Shown here piece after piece: positions 1-7,622 of a stretch of 51,746 nucleotides of DNA. The notes below the pieces were generated by a model that was not told the DNA's origin, made no database searches, and worked only from the letters and a program-made list of their open reading frames with translations. Source of the stretch: Bacteroidota bacterium (lineage in GTDB: Bacteria; Bacteroidota; Bacteroidia; Bacteroidales; VadinHA17); NCBI GenBank assembly GCA_011049175.1, contig DSCJ01000108.1, positions 1 to 51,746 of the forward strand. Direction: 5' to 3'. The first letter of the stretch is position 1. Each line of letters begins with the position of its first letter. The position numbers and the translations under genes were made by a program.

Positions 1-1
1 A

Positions 2-123
2 TCAAATCAAAGAAAGCGAGAAGGTTAAATTATGGTTCTGGCTGTCATTAAGTGTTGTAAATGCACTTGCTGAATTGAAAAAATTAAAAATGGGCACACC
101 ATATATTAGTACATAGCCAGTTG
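2..123. repeat. Terminal inverted repeat, left copy
   Basis: Bases 2-123 are the exact reverse complement of bases 51625-51746. Identity breaks at 124, where this copy has 12 extra bases (124-135) before a shared 9-base word ending in CTACGTAG (136-144). The repeat carries the 3' end of an ORF and a short tail after its stop. Both window ends lie inside the repeat, which is how a contig looks when assembly stops at a dispersed repeat such as an insertion sequence. The repeat identity is seen directly; the insertion-sequence reading is inference. Confidence 0.9.
3..116 (+). CDS. Partial 3' end of a repeated ORF, possibly a transposase
   Basis: An open frame enters from outside the window and runs 37 codons to a TAG at 114-116, ending in MGTPYIST. 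It has no start here. The same C-terminus occurs in opposite orientation at the far end of the window. The residues are basic and hydrophobic (a KLWFWLSLSVVNAL-type stretch), as in the C-termini of some transposases, but I cannot name a family. Duplication of coding sequence plus a short 3' tail at both contig ends suggests a mobile element. It could instead be any multicopy gene. Confidence 0.45.
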   Translation, partial: QIKESEKVKLWFWLSLSVVNALAELKKLKMGTPYIST

Positions 124-225
124 GCTACGTTGCAGTCTACGTAGTTATTTCATCATGAAATTCACTACTCTTTTTGATATAATTAAATATTATTTGTTTT
201 TCAATCCATTTCAGAAGTTATAACA

Positions 226-240
226 TCACCTGTCAGGTGA
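226..240. promoter_or_regulatory. 15-base perfect palindrome, operator-like
   Basis: TCACCTGTCAGGTGA is a perfect 7+1+7 dyad in AT-rich surroundings. It is the size and shape of a helix-turn-helix operator, but no intact gene lies just downstream. The word CTGTCAG recurs at 511-536 and near 665, so it may belong to the local palindromic repeats. Function is unknown. Confidence 0.35.
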
Positions 241-268
241 AATAATAATTCGTTCTTGCAACTTGCAT

Positions 269-455
269 TTTGACATGTTCTTTTCACCAGCCCCACAGGC
301 CGGTTTCGTTCGCCGCCCCATCAAGTCGCTTTGTATCGGCCTATTTGAAAAAACCTGATTTATCCATCCCGCCGGCCGCTGTTTCGCTCCGTTCCCGAAA
401 CGGAGCGACATGCTTTTTTGGGGGCAAAAAAGCATGCAAAAAACCCTTCGGCTAC
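269..455. repeat. Palindromic repeat element, copy A
   Basis: Copy A starts with TTGACATGTTCTT, shares about 45 bases with copy B (797-921), and ends with a shared tail containing CTGATGCTTTTA. Between these lie two hairpins: one around 384-408 with arms TCGCTCCGTT / AACGGAGCGA, and one at 409-436 with arms CATGCTTTTTT / AAAAAAGCATG. Copy A has about 60 extra bases in the middle compared with copy B. The similarity is visible by eye and the family has not been named. Confidence 0.65.
409..436. repeat. Hairpin of repeat copy A
   Basis: An 11-bp perfect stem (409-419 with 426-436) plus one further G-C pair closes a small G-rich loop. The same hairpin in copy B differs at the second stem base with a matching change in the opposite arm, so pairing is kept. 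Confidence 0.7.
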
Positions 456-510
456 TGATGCTTTTATGGAAAAACTACGGCGGGGGATAGCCTGCCGCGA
501 TCCAAACTCG

Positions 511-536
511 CCCTGACAGTGCTCCGCCTGTCAGGG
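511..536. repeat. 9-bp stem hairpin
   Basis: CCCTGACAG (511-519) pairs with CTGTCAGGG (528-536) around an 8-base loop. There is no U-rich tail on either strand, so it does not look like a simple intrinsic terminator. It is one of several palindromes in the left flank. Confidence 0.5.
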
Positions 537-683
537 ACTCAGACAGAATCGCTGCACAAGCCATGGCGCATTTTCCCCCGCCTTGTTTTTCACATAAAAC
601 CCTCAGAGGCCAATCCTTTTGAATCAATATGCGGAAATCCTGAAACATAGCGCCGTAGGAGCGGCCTGTCAGCGGCAACTGAT

Positions 684-700
684 CGACCCCGGAGGGGTCG
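684..700. repeat. 7-bp GC-rich hairpin
   Basis: CGACCCC (684-690) pairs with GGGGTCG (694-700) around a GGA loop. It sits in a block of roughly 650-710 that resembles the GC-rich palindromic intergenic words common in Bacteroidota genomes. That resemblance is from memory and unchecked. Confidence 0.45.
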
Positions 701-796
701 CAGGTGTCTATGGCGGGAAGGTGGGGTAAACGGAATGGGGTGATTGCGTGATGGAGAGGAGGAGTGGATTGGAATAATCACCCTGGATCTAATAAT

Positions 797-921
797 TTGA
801 CATGTTCTTCTCACCAACCCCTCAAGCCGGTTTCGTTCTCCGCCCAGTGGCGAACGACCTGCTTTTTTCAGGGATGAAAAAAGCAGGCAAAAAATCCTCT
901 GTCTGCTGATGCTTTTACCAG
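797..921. repeat. Palindromic repeat element, copy B, touching the trmN6 stop
   Basis: Copy B shares its first 45 or so bases and its last 35 or so bases with copy A (269-455). Its tail overlaps the trmN6 stop codon at 915-917, so the element abuts the gene's 3' end. It contains a weaker hairpin near 833-857 and the strong hairpin at 858-887. Confidence 0.65.
858..887 (-). terminator. Hairpin of repeat copy B, possible trmN6 terminator
   Basis: A 13-bp perfect stem (858-870 with 875-887) closes a 4-base loop, 27 bases past the trmN6 stop on the minus strand. The arms carry A/T runs like a terminator stem, but no clear U-tract follows. It may act as a transcript 3' end. It may also simply be the core of the repeat. 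Confidence 0.45.
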
Positions 922-1637
922 AATAATCCCTGGAATTTCAGATAGAATTCACCTGTAAGGCGGAGGTATTCCGGCGTATAGTCCCCGGCCCTGATCACCA
1001 GGGTTTCCTTCTCCCGTTTCCGGGGCTGGAGGGAAAATTCAAACAACATCCTGCCCGGTTTCCCATCTTTTACAGGGACCACCTCACACTGCCGGATCAC
1101 ATAGAGGTGCCTGTCCCTGGCCAGAAATTCAAATGCGCCGGCCTGCACTGCTGGGAGGATCACAGCCAACCGGCCTGCCGGTTTCAGCACCTTCAGGGTA
1201 CCATCCAGCAAATCTTCCGGGGAAAGGTTATCTGTATGCCGGGCCCGAGCTTTTGCCGGACTGGAGGATTTCAAACAACCGGAAAAATAGGGCGGATTAC
1301 TTACCACCAGGTCGTACCGGTTTTCTGTGAAAGAGACGTATTCCTGGAAAGAACCTTCCACGATCCTGATCCTTTCCGGCCAGGGCGAACGGCTTATGTT
1401 CTCCCTTGCCTGTTCCGCCGAAAGAGGATCGATTTCCACGGCATCCACTGCAACGCAGCACCGCTGGGAGATCATCAGGGCCAGCAGACCCGTACCCGTA
1501 CCCACATCCAGTACCCGGGTCATTGTTGGGTCAACACGCACCCAGGCTCCAAGCAACACCCCGTCGGTGGTTACCTTCATGGCTGCCTGATCCTGCCATA
1601 CGGTAAACTGTTTGAAGCGGAACCATTGATTGGCCAT
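915..1637 (-). CDS. trmN6: tRNA1(Val) (adenine(37)-N6)-methyltransferase
   Basis: This 240-residue Rossmann-fold methyltransferase of the YfiC/TrmN6 type transfers a methyl group from S-adenosylmethionine to N6 of adenine 37 in tRNA-Val. The N-terminus (FRFKQFTVWQD, residues 6-16, then a KVTTDG segment) is typical of the family. The SAM-binding motif DVGTGTG is at 44-50 and the N6-adenine catalytic motif NPPYF at 114-118. Length fits the family. The start is 11 bases downstream of the preceding gene's stop, and it is probably the last gene of a minus-strand run tatA-antiporter-lolD-TIGR02757-trmN6. The stop codon abuts a palindromic repeat. The family call is confident; the exact tRNA target is inherited from E. 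coli. Confidence 0.88.
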   Translation of the reverse strand: MANQWFRFKQFTVWQDQAAMKVTTDGVLLGAWVRVDPTMTRVLDVGTGTGLLALMISQRCCVAVDAVEIDPLSAEQARENISRSPWPERIRIVEGSFQEYVSFTENRYDLVVSNPPYFSGCLKSSSPAKARARHTDNLSPEDLLDGTLKVLKPAGRLAVILPAVQAGAFEFLARDRHLYVIRQCEVVPVKDGKPGRMLFEFSLQPRKREKETLVIRAGDYTPEYLRLTGEFYLKFQGLFW

Positions 1638-1648
1638 CGCGGGTACAG

Positions 1649-2425
1649 TTAAAATTTCTCAAAAACACCTGTTCCGAACAGGGCATAATCATATTTCACC
1701 GGGTCGTCCGGGCAGAATTGTCTCAGTCTTCCGGTCAGTTCTTTTACAGCCTTCCAGTCGTTCTGCTTTCGTTCCAGCAGTCCGAGCATTCTGGCCACCC
1801 TGCCGGAATGTACATCGAGGGGGATATACAGGGAAGCGGGCGGTATCTCCTCCCACAGTCCGAAATCTACTCCTTTCCCGTCGTTCCTTACCATCCAGCG
1901 CAAAAACAGGTTGATACGTTTGGCAGCCGACCCCCGGTCAATATCGGGCAGGTGTTTGCGGGTTCGTGCAGGGGCCCCCGGCCTGAAAAACTGTTGCCGG
2001 AAATGCCGGATAGCATCGTCCACCCTGCCGTTTCGTTGAAAACCCCTGATAAATATCTGTTTTATTCCTCCCTGTTCCTGCACCATTTGTTTGAGAGAAC
2101 GGAGAAAAAACAGGCAGTCGTCCGGCTGAAAAGTACGGTGAACAAAACCTAAAAACCTGGTCCAATCTTCTTCCCGGCTTTCTTTCAGGAATTCATACGG
2201 AGCGGGGCCCATCAGTTCCATCAACCGGGAAGCGCTCCGGATAATGGTTTGCCGCTGTCCCCATGCCAGTATGGCGGTAAGGAATGCGGCGATTTCAATA
2301 TCGTGCGGATCGGCAAAACGGTGGGGAACAGAAATGGGATCGGTGGCTATAAAATCGGGCCGGTTGTACTCTGCTGCTTTGGCTTCCAGAAATTCGTACA
2401 GTTCATTCTCACTCATCGCCACCAT
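1649..2425 (-). CDS. TIGR02757 / DUF2400 family protein
   Basis: A 258-residue cytoplasmic protein of the conserved TIGR02757 family, common in Bacteroidota and distantly related to helix-hairpin-helix DNA glycosylases. Recognisable features are the DPISVPHRF segment near residues 30-38, the following DIEIAAFLTAILAWGQR segment, a W-x-x-F-L-G-F-V-H region in the middle, and DVHSGRVAR near the position where glycosylase-like folds carry their helix-hairpin-helix. The activity is not established. A second in-frame Met at residue 4 is an equally possible start. It follows lolD after 12 bases, so the two are probably co-transcribed. Confidence 0.75.
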   Translation of the reverse strand: MVAMSENELYEFLEAKAAEYNRPDFIATDPISVPHRFADPHDIEIAAFLTAILAWGQRQTIIRSASRLMELMGPAPYEFLKESREEDWTRFLGFVHRTFQPDDCLFFLRSLKQMVQEQGGIKQIFIRGFQRNGRVDDAIRHFRQQFFRPGAPARTRKHLPDIDRGSAAKRINLFLRWMVRNDGKGVDFGLWEEIPPASLYIPLDVHSGRVARMLGLLERKQNDWKAVKELTGRLRQFCPDDPVKYDYALFGTGVFEKF

Positions 2426-2437
2426 CTCAACAAGTGA

Positions 2438-3088
2438 TCAAAGGATTTTTCCGTCCCGGATGGTCAGCATGCGGTCGGCCATGTGGGCCAGTTCGAGGTC
2501 GTGAGTAACCACAACGATGGTCTGGTTATACCGGTCTCTCAGGTCGAAAAACAGTTCGTGCAGTTCTTTCTTGTTCTTACTGTCGAGATTGCCCGAAGGT
2601 TCGTCGGCCAGGATCACATCGGGGTTGTTGATCAGGGCCCGGGCCACAGCCACCCGTTGCTGTTCGCCTCCCGAAAGTTCTCCTGGTTTGTGTTCAAGCC
2701 GGTTTTCAAGGCCCAGAAATGCCAGCAGCTCCCTGGCTTTTTTTTCAGCCTCCCGGCGGGGGATCCTGCCAATAAATGCAGGCATGCATACATTTTCGAG
2801 GGCGGTAAATTCGGGCAGCAGGTGATGGAACTGGAAAACAAAGCCTATTCGCCGGTTTCTGAACCGGGCCAATTGCCTGTCTTTCAACCGGAACACATCC
2901 TGCCCGTCGTACAGCACTTTTCCTGCAGTAGGCCGGTCAAGGGTGCCGATGATCTGCAACAGGGTGGTTTTCCCGGCCCCACTGGCTCCCACAATGGAAA
3001 CCACTTCCTTTTTGTTCACTTCCAGGTCAATTCCCTTCAATACCTGCAGGTTCCCAAAATACTTGGTGATATGTTCTGTCCTGATCAT
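2438..3088 (-). CDS. lolD: LolD-type ABC transporter ATP-binding protein
   Basis: A 216-residue ABC ATPase of the LolD/MacB/FtsE clade, which powers FtsX-type permeases that extract lipoproteins or substrates from the inner membrane. Walker A GASGAGKT is at 34-41, Q-loop Gln86, signature LSGGEQ at 138-143, Walker B VILADEP at 158-164 and H-loop His196. The open frame extends upstream to 3229, but that part overlaps the antiporter gene and lacks domain character. The ATG at 3088 gives the normal start ([12 protein letters not shown]) 8 bases after the antiporter stop. No permease is adjacent. Its partner could be a LolC/E protein elsewhere, or the ATPase-less permease at 11290-12675. LolD versus another member of the clade cannot be settled by eye. 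Confidence 0.8.
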   Translation of the reverse strand: MIRTEHITKYFGNLQVLKGIDLEVNKKEVVSIVGASGAGKTTLLQIIGTLDRPTAGKVLYDGQDVFRLKDRQLARFRNRRIGFVFQFHHLLPEFTALENVCMPAFIGRIPRREAEKKARELLAFLGLENRLEHKPGELSGGEQQRVAVARALINNPDVILADEPSGNLDSKNKKELHELFFDLRDRYNQTIVVVTHDLELAHMADRMLTIRDGKIL

Positions 3089-3096
3089 AGGCGCCT

Positions 3097-4032
3097 TTAA
3101 CGGATGAAAACAAGATACACATATATAGCATAACATACAAGGAATACCAGTCCTTCCCACCGTCTGATCTTTCCGTTCCGGAAAGGAAGCATAAACAGCA
3201 GCAGCAGAACAGACAATCCCAGCATCCACATTACGTCAGGGATCACATCATGGGCGATGTGAATGGGTTTTACCGTGGCAGTGAGCCCGAGGATGCCGAA
3301 CAGGTTGAAAATATTTGAACCGATGATGTTTCCCACGGAAATATCCATTTCTTTCCGGATGGCGGCAACCAGGGATGTTGCCAGTTCGGGAAGGCTGGTT
3401 CCCAGGGCCACCACGGTCACGGAAATGGCATGTTCGCTCACCCCGAGACGCAAAGCAATGCCTGAAGCACCATTCACCAGCTGGTTGGCTCCGAATACCA
3501 GGCCCAGTGAAGACACCGCCACCAGCAGAAAAGAAAGCCATACCGGATAGCCGGCGGGTGGAAGTTTGACTTTCCGGTGGTGGTTCTCTTTGCGGGATCT
3601 GATAATTGACCACGAAACAAACCCGATAAGAGACAGGAAGAACAGGATCCCTTCCCAGCGCTGGAGCCATCCGTTCAGGATAAATAAAAAAAACAGCACG
3701 CTGGCCAGCATCATAACGGGCCAGTCGTACCGGATGGAATCGCGGTTTACCGGAATGGGAAGGATCAGCGCCACCAGCCCCAGGATCAGCGCCATATTCG
3801 AAATATTGGAACCAATGACATTGCCGATGGAAATGGCCGGATGGCCGGTAAGGGCTGCATCGATGCTCACCACGAGTTCGGGGGCGGAAGTACCCAGGGA
3901 TACCACCGTTACACCGATCACCAGGTTGGAAACCCTGAAATTCCGGGCCAGAGACGTTCCTCCCCGCACCAGGAATTCTCCGCTGAACAAAAGCAAAACC
4001 AGTCCCAGGATCAATGAAAACAGATCTCCCAT
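3097..4032 (-). CDS. Calcium/sodium antiporter, CaCA family (YrbG-like)
   Basis: A 311-residue polytopic inner-membrane protein with the two inverted alpha-repeats of the Ca2+/cation antiporter family. Alpha-1 (residues 47-77) contains [10 protein letters not shown] and GNVIGSN; alpha-2 (211-243) contains [10 protein letters not shown] and GNIIGSN. The Glu in each GTSxPEL and the Asn/Ser of GSN are the expected ion-coordinating residues. A hydrophilic loop around residues 145-158 separates the halves. Length is normal for YrbG-type exchangers. It lies 71 bases after tatA and 8 bases before lolD. Ion specificity is inferred from the family. Confidence 0.88.
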   Translation of the reverse strand: MGDLFSLILGLVLLLFSGEFLVRGGTSLARNFRVSNLVIGVTVVSLGTSAPELVVSIDAALTGHPAISIGNVIGSNISNMALILGLVALILPIPVNRDSIRYDWPVMMLASVLFFLFILNGWLQRWEGILFFLSLIGFVSWSIIRSRKENHHRKVKLPPAGYPVWLSFLLVAVSSLGLVFGANQLVNGASGIALRLGVSEHAISVTVVALGTSLPELATSLVAAIRKEMDISVGNIIGSNIFNLFGILGLTATVKPIHIAHDVIPDVMWMLGLSVLLLLFMLPFRNGKIRRWEGLVFLVCYAIYVYLVFIR

Positions 4033-4103
4033 ACTTTCCGGATGTTACAGAAGCTGTGAACCCACACCCGGAACCGAAGAGGAAGGGAATGGATCCGTTT
4101 GCA

Positions 4104-4328
4104 TTATTTATTCAGGGTTTTCTTGAACTCGTTGATATCGTTGGAGATATCCTCCGATTGTTCGTTGATCTCGCGCTTGATATCTTCCGTAGCTTTCCGG
4201 AATTCTCTCATACCCTTGCCCAGGCCGCGGGCAATCTCGGGTATTTTTTTTGCACCGAAAAGCAACAGGACCACCACGAAAACGATAAAGATTTCCTGTC
4301 CGCTGATAAAACACAAGATGGCATTCAT
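4104..4328 (-). CDS. tatA: Sec-independent translocase subunit TatA/TatE
   Basis: A single-span TatA-type subunit of the twin-arginine export pore. After a short N-terminus, one membrane helix (about residues 8-24) leads into the family hinge motif [17 protein letters not shown], then an amphipathic helix and an acidic/basic tail rich in Glu, Lys and Asn. The frame can be extended to 4346, but a -7 box at 4349-4356 would then sit only 3 bases before that ATG. The start at 4328 (MNAILCF) gives a short leader and is preferred, at 74 residues. No tatC or tatB is nearby. It is separated from secDF by a strong terminator, so the export genes are neighbours but not one operon. Confidence 0.88.
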   Translation of the reverse strand: MNAILCFISGQEIFIVFVVVLLLFGAKKIPEIARGLGKGMREFRKATEDIKREINEQSEDISNDINEFKKTLNK

Positions 4329-4348
4329 AGTTCCTGTCATATGCACTA

Positions 4349-4356
4349 CAAATATA
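4349..4356 (-). promoter_or_regulatory. Candidate tatA promoter, -7 box
   Basis: On the minus strand this reads TATATTTG, a full match to the Bacteroidota -7 consensus TAnnTTTG, about 21 bases before the tatA ATG at 4328. No clear -33 TTTG is visible at the expected spacing. Confidence 0.55.
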
Positions 4357-4382
4357 ATGAAGATTCAGACAGGTTGTATAAA

Positions 4383-4417
4383 ATAAAGGAGACCCGGTTC
4401 TGCCGGGTCTCCTTTAT
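4383..4417 (-). terminator. Rho-independent terminator of secDF
   Basis: A 15-bp perfect stem (4383-4397 with 4403-4417) with a GC-rich core AGACCCGG and a 5-base loop begins 4 bases past the secDF stop at 4422. On the minus strand it is followed by a T-rich run (TTTATTTTATAC). The A/T-rich outer pairs would also let it work in the other direction. It is the clearest terminator in the window. Confidence 0.88.
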
Positions 4418-4421
4418 ATTT

Positions 4422-7400
4422 TTATTCTCTTGCTTTAGCTCTCAGCCGGGCTCTTCCTACCGTATCATACAGGATGGGAGTAGCCACGAACCAGGAAGAA
4501 TAAGTACCCACAAGGATACCGATCAGGAGGGCAAATATGAAGCCGCGGATCACCTCACCACCCAGCAGGAAAATAGACAGCAACACCACAAAAGTTGTCA
4601 GCGAGGTATTCATGGTACGGGTAAGGGTACTGTTCAGGGCGGCATTGATGATCTCGCCCCTTTCCCGTTTGCGGTAAAGCCCCACATACTCCCTGATCCT
4701 GTCATATATGATCACGGTATCGTTAATGGAATACCCCACCACCGTAAGGATGGCAGCAATGAAAGCTTGGTCGATCTCCAGGGAGAAGGGCATCCGTCCG
4801 TACAACAGGGAGAACAGGCCCAGTACTATAATACTGTCGTGAACCAGGGATACCACAGCTCCCAGTCCGTACTGCCAGTTCCGGAATCTAATCAGGATGT
4901 ATAGGAAAATGGCGATCAGGGAGAACAAGATGGCCCATACTGCCTGCACCTTGATATCATCGGCAATGGTGGGCCCCACCATTTGGGAGCTCATCAACCC
5001 CACTTCCTTTTCAGCCGATTGTGCAGTAAACTCTTCCAGGGTAAAGTCTTCCGGATAAAAGGGTTTCAGCCCTGCAAACAGTTGTTCTTCCACATGCCTG
5101 TCGATATCATCCCCCACACTGTCGATCATGAACTGAGTGGAGATTCTCACCATATCGGTTGATCCGTATATGATCACCTGGGGGGGATCATTCAGCACAT
5201 CAGCCAGTGAGGCCTGCACTTCCGTTGTATTGACCGGTTCATAAAATCTCACCACAAAATTCCGTCCGCCCGTAAAATCCACTCCTGCATTCAACCCCCT
5301 AACCGACAGAGATACAATGGAAACCATCAGTATAGCACCGGACAACACATAGGTAACCTTTCTTTTCCCCAGAAAATCCACCTTCGGATTTTGCAGGATT
5401 TTTTCGGATATACGTGTAGCAAAGCTGAGTTTGGTATTCCTGTCGAGGCTTCTCTCAAACACAAGGCGGGTGATGAAAATGGCTGAGAACAGCGATGTAA
5501 GAATACCCAGCACCAGGGTAGTGGCAAAACCTTTGATGGGTCCGGTGCCAAAAACATACAGGATGATCCCCGTAAGCAGGGAAGTCACGTTTGCGTCGAT
5601 GATGGCCGAATAAGCGTTTTTGTATCCGTCGGCAATGGCCAGGCGCATCCCCTTGCCGGCCCGCAATTCTTCCCGTATCCTCTCGAAGATCAGCACATTG
5701 GAGTCAACCGAAATACCGATGGTCAACACAATACCGGCAATCCCGGGCAGGGTGAGTACCGGACCCAGGGACGCCAACACGCCCATCAGGAAGAACATAT
5801 TGGTAATCAATGCGATGTCGGCAACCAGGCCGGCACGGTGGCTGTAATAGAAGACCATATAGAACAGCACCAGCACAAAGGCGATCAGGAAAGAATTAAC
5901 CCCTGCCCTGATGGCATCACGCCCGAGCGAAGGTCCGACAATGGCTTCCTGAATAATCCTGGCAGGAGCCGGCAGCTTGCCCGATTTGAGAATATTGGCC
6001 AGGTCGCGGGCTTCGTCCAGGGTAAAGTTCCCGGTAATGGAGGTAGCCCCTCCCTTGATCTCACCCTGCACCACGGCAGACGAATACACCAGATTGTCAA
6101 GCACAATGGCAATGCGCCGTCCCACATTGTTGCCGGTGAGACGTGCCCACTCGCGAGCTCCTTCGGCATTCATATTCATACTGACCTCGGCATTCCCCTG
6201 GTTCTGGGAAAATTCCGCCCTGGCCTGAGTGATCACATCCCCGTCGAGCGGAGGCTGACCGTCACGGCTGGTAACCCTGATGGCATGCAGGTAATACCAG
6301 CTTTCTGTTTCATCTCCGCGAATGGGATTCACATCCCAGTAAAACCGCACATCCCTGGGAAAGATGGAACGGATCTGGGGCATGTTCAGATAACGCATCA
6401 CCTGAGCCGTATCGTTCCAATGGGCATATCCTACTTCCGAGCCGGGCAGAAGGGTGCGTCCGTCGCCGGCTGTATTCGGGTTCAGCACAGCAAACAGGGG
6501 GTAATTCTCCATCAGTTCCTGGGAAATCGCTGCCGAATCAAGGTCCTCCTGTTCCGCTTCCAGTTGTTCCAGGAGGGAGAGAGCGCCGGTATCGGCTTCC
6601 TCAACTGCTGCCTCACCGCCTGGCGTCTCCTGAAGAGAGGGGATTTCTGTCGCTTCTGCGGTTTCCTCATCGCTGCTCAACGCCTTTTCGGCATCGAGTA
6701 TCTCTTTCAGCTTGGCATTGGCCTCCAGGAAATACGGATAAAGTTCTTCATTCTCATAGGTTTCCCAGAACTCCAGCCGGGCTGATCCCTGCAATAATTT
6801 CCGCACCCGGTCGGGCTCCTTGATCCCCGGCAGTTCCACCAGGATCCTGCCCTGGGTTTCCAGCCTGGAAATATTGGGCTGCACCACACCGAACCGGTCA
6901 ATACGCGTGGTGAGGATATTGAATGCATTGTCAATGGCATCGCGGGTTTCATTTCTCAGCACCCGCATCACCTCATCATTTGTGGAGTTGAACGATACCC
7001 GATCGCGCAGTTCCATGGTATTGAAAATGGCAGCCAGGCTGGCATTGGGATCTGTTTCCTCAAAAGCCTGCTGGAAAAGGGTCAGGAAATCTTCCTGGCT
7101 GTTACGTTGTCGTTCCTTTGCCAGAGAAAGGGCCTTTACAAAAGTGGTATCGGTACTGTAATTGGAAAGCGATCTGACGATATCCACCACAGAGATTTCC
7201 AGGATTACGTTCATCCCCCCCTTCAGGTCAAGCCCGAGATTGATCTCTTTTTCCTGGCATTCCCGGAAAGTATTGCCCAGATAACTCCACTGGCTTTTCG
7301 GCAGGCCGGCAATGGAATCGAGATAGGACATTTCCTTCTCCAGGTTGCCCTGTGCATATTCCTTCGCATCCTTTCTCACCTTGTTGGTCACATATGTGAA

Positions 7401-7469
7401 AGATAGCTGGTACAGGCTGACCAGGGCCAGGGTGATGGCAAAAACTAAGATAGCATTTTTGTTACGCAT
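4422..7469 (-). CDS. secDF: Protein translocase subunit SecDF (fused)
   Basis: A 1015-residue single-chain SecD-SecF, the proton-driven accessory of the Sec translocon that pulls substrates across the inner membrane. Bacteroidota typically carry this fusion. Visible parts: N-terminal helix; SecD motif LDLKGGMNVILE near residue 80; a large periplasmic P1 region with an acidic low-complexity insert around residues 265-315; the SecD membrane block (YYSHRAGLVAD through GISVDSNVLIFERIREEL); then a SecF half beginning near residue 680 with DFTGGRNFVVRFYEP and ending with VGYSINDTVIIYDRIRE and a membrane block. The Asp/Arg residues in the two SNVLIFERI/NDTVIIYDRI motifs are the expected proton-path elements. 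It is monocistronic, with its own -7 box and terminator. Confidence 0.96.
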   Translation of the reverse strand: MRNKNAILVFAITLALVSLYQLSFTYVTNKVRKDAKEYAQGNLEKEMSYLDSIAGLPKSQWSYLGNTFRECQEKEINLGLDLKGGMNVILEISVVDIVRSLSNYSTDTTFVKALSLAKERQRNSQEDFLTLFQQAFEETDPNASLAAIFNTMELRDRVSFNSTNDEVMRVLRNETRDAIDNAFNILTTRIDRFGVVQPNISRLETQGRILVELPGIKEPDRVRKLLQGSARLEFWETYENEELYPYFLEANAKLKEILDAEKALSSDEETAEATEIPSLQETPGGEAAVEEADTGALSLLEQLEAEQEDLDSAAISQELMENYPLFAVLNPNTAGDGRTLLPGSEVGYAHWNDTAQVMRYLNMPQIRSIFPRDVRFYWDVNPIRGDETESWYYLHAIRVTSRDGQPPLDGDVITQARAEFSQNQGNAEVSMNMNAEGAREWARLTGNNVGRRIAIVLDNLVYSSAVVQGEIKGGATSITGNFTLDEARDLANILKSGKLPAPARIIQEAIVGPSLGRDAIRAGVNSFLIAFVLVLFYMVFYYSHRAGLVADIALITNMFFLMGVLASLGPVLTLPGIAGIVLTIGISVDSNVLIFERIREELRAGKGMRLAIADGYKNAYSAIIDANVTSLLTGIILYVFGTGPIKGFATTLVLGILTSLFSAIFITRLVFERSLDRNTKLSFATRISEKILQNPKVDFLGKRKVTYVLSGAILMVSIVSLSVRGLNAGVDFTGGRNFVVRFYEPVNTTEVQASLADVLNDPPQVIIYGSTDMVRISTQFMIDSVGDDIDRHVEEQLFAGLKPFYPEDFTLEEFTAQSAEKEVGLMSSQMVGPTIADDIKVQAVWAILFSLIAIFLYILIRFRNWQYGLGAVVSLVHDSIIVLGLFSLLYGRMPFSLEIDQAFIAAILTVVGYSINDTVIIYDRIREYVGLYRKRERGEIINAALNSTLTRTMNTSLTTFVVLLSIFLLGGEVIRGFIFALLIGILVGTYSSWFVATPILYDTVGRARLRAKARE

Positions 7470-7520
7470 ATTCTTGTTTAATTATTGATTCAGAATTATT
7501 TCAGTTCCTCTACGGACGCG

Positions 7521-7528
7521 CAAATATA
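7521..7528 (-). promoter_or_regulatory. Candidate secDF promoter, -7 box
   Basis: The minus strand reads TATATTTG, matching TAnnTTTG, about 50 bases upstream of the secDF ATG at 7469 and within an AT-rich stretch. No clean -33 element was found. Confidence 0.5.
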
Positions 7529-7622
7529 ATATATTTTTTTAGAAATCCCGGAATGAACCGTCCGGGAAAAAATAATGAATCCACTTTGTGGCAAAGGGTC
7601 ATAATGCGGCATGGCACATACA

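Larger units (their letters stand above)
117..914. other. Gene-free, hairpin-rich left flank
   Basis: No convincing gene was found in these roughly 800 bases. Short frames on both strands have no recognisable domain and run across inverted repeats. The stretch holds the remainder of the terminal repeat, an AT-rich segment (about 145-270), a 15-base palindrome (226-240), two diverged copies of one repeat element (269-455 and 797-921) and further hairpins at 511-536 and 684-700. It looks like an accumulation of palindromic intergenic repeats and possibly eroded coding sequence beside an insertion site. Confidence 0.7.

Noticed and set aside
270-458. Short plus-strand frame and overlapping minus-strand frame (226-435) in the left flank
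   Set aside because: They run across palindromic repeats, have no domain and no conserved look; treated as non-coding.
511-700. Possible CRISPR array from repeated short palindromes
   Set aside because: No regular repeat-spacer periodicity and no cas genes.
117-914. tRNA or small-RNA gene search in the large gap
   Set aside because: No cloverleaf or known RNA consensus was recognised; only hairpins of repeat type were seen.
3089-3229. Upstream extension of the lolD frame
   Set aside because: Overlaps the antiporter coding sequence and adds 47 residues with no ABC-family character; the ATG at 3088 fits.
5838-6785. 315-codon plus-strand frame opposite secDF
   Set aside because: Antisense to an intact, conserved SecDF; no recognisable motif.
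7546-7567. 7-bp stem (TCCCGGA/TCCGGGA) downstream of mdh
   Set aside because: Loop is large and no T-run follows on the minus strand, so it was not called a terminator.
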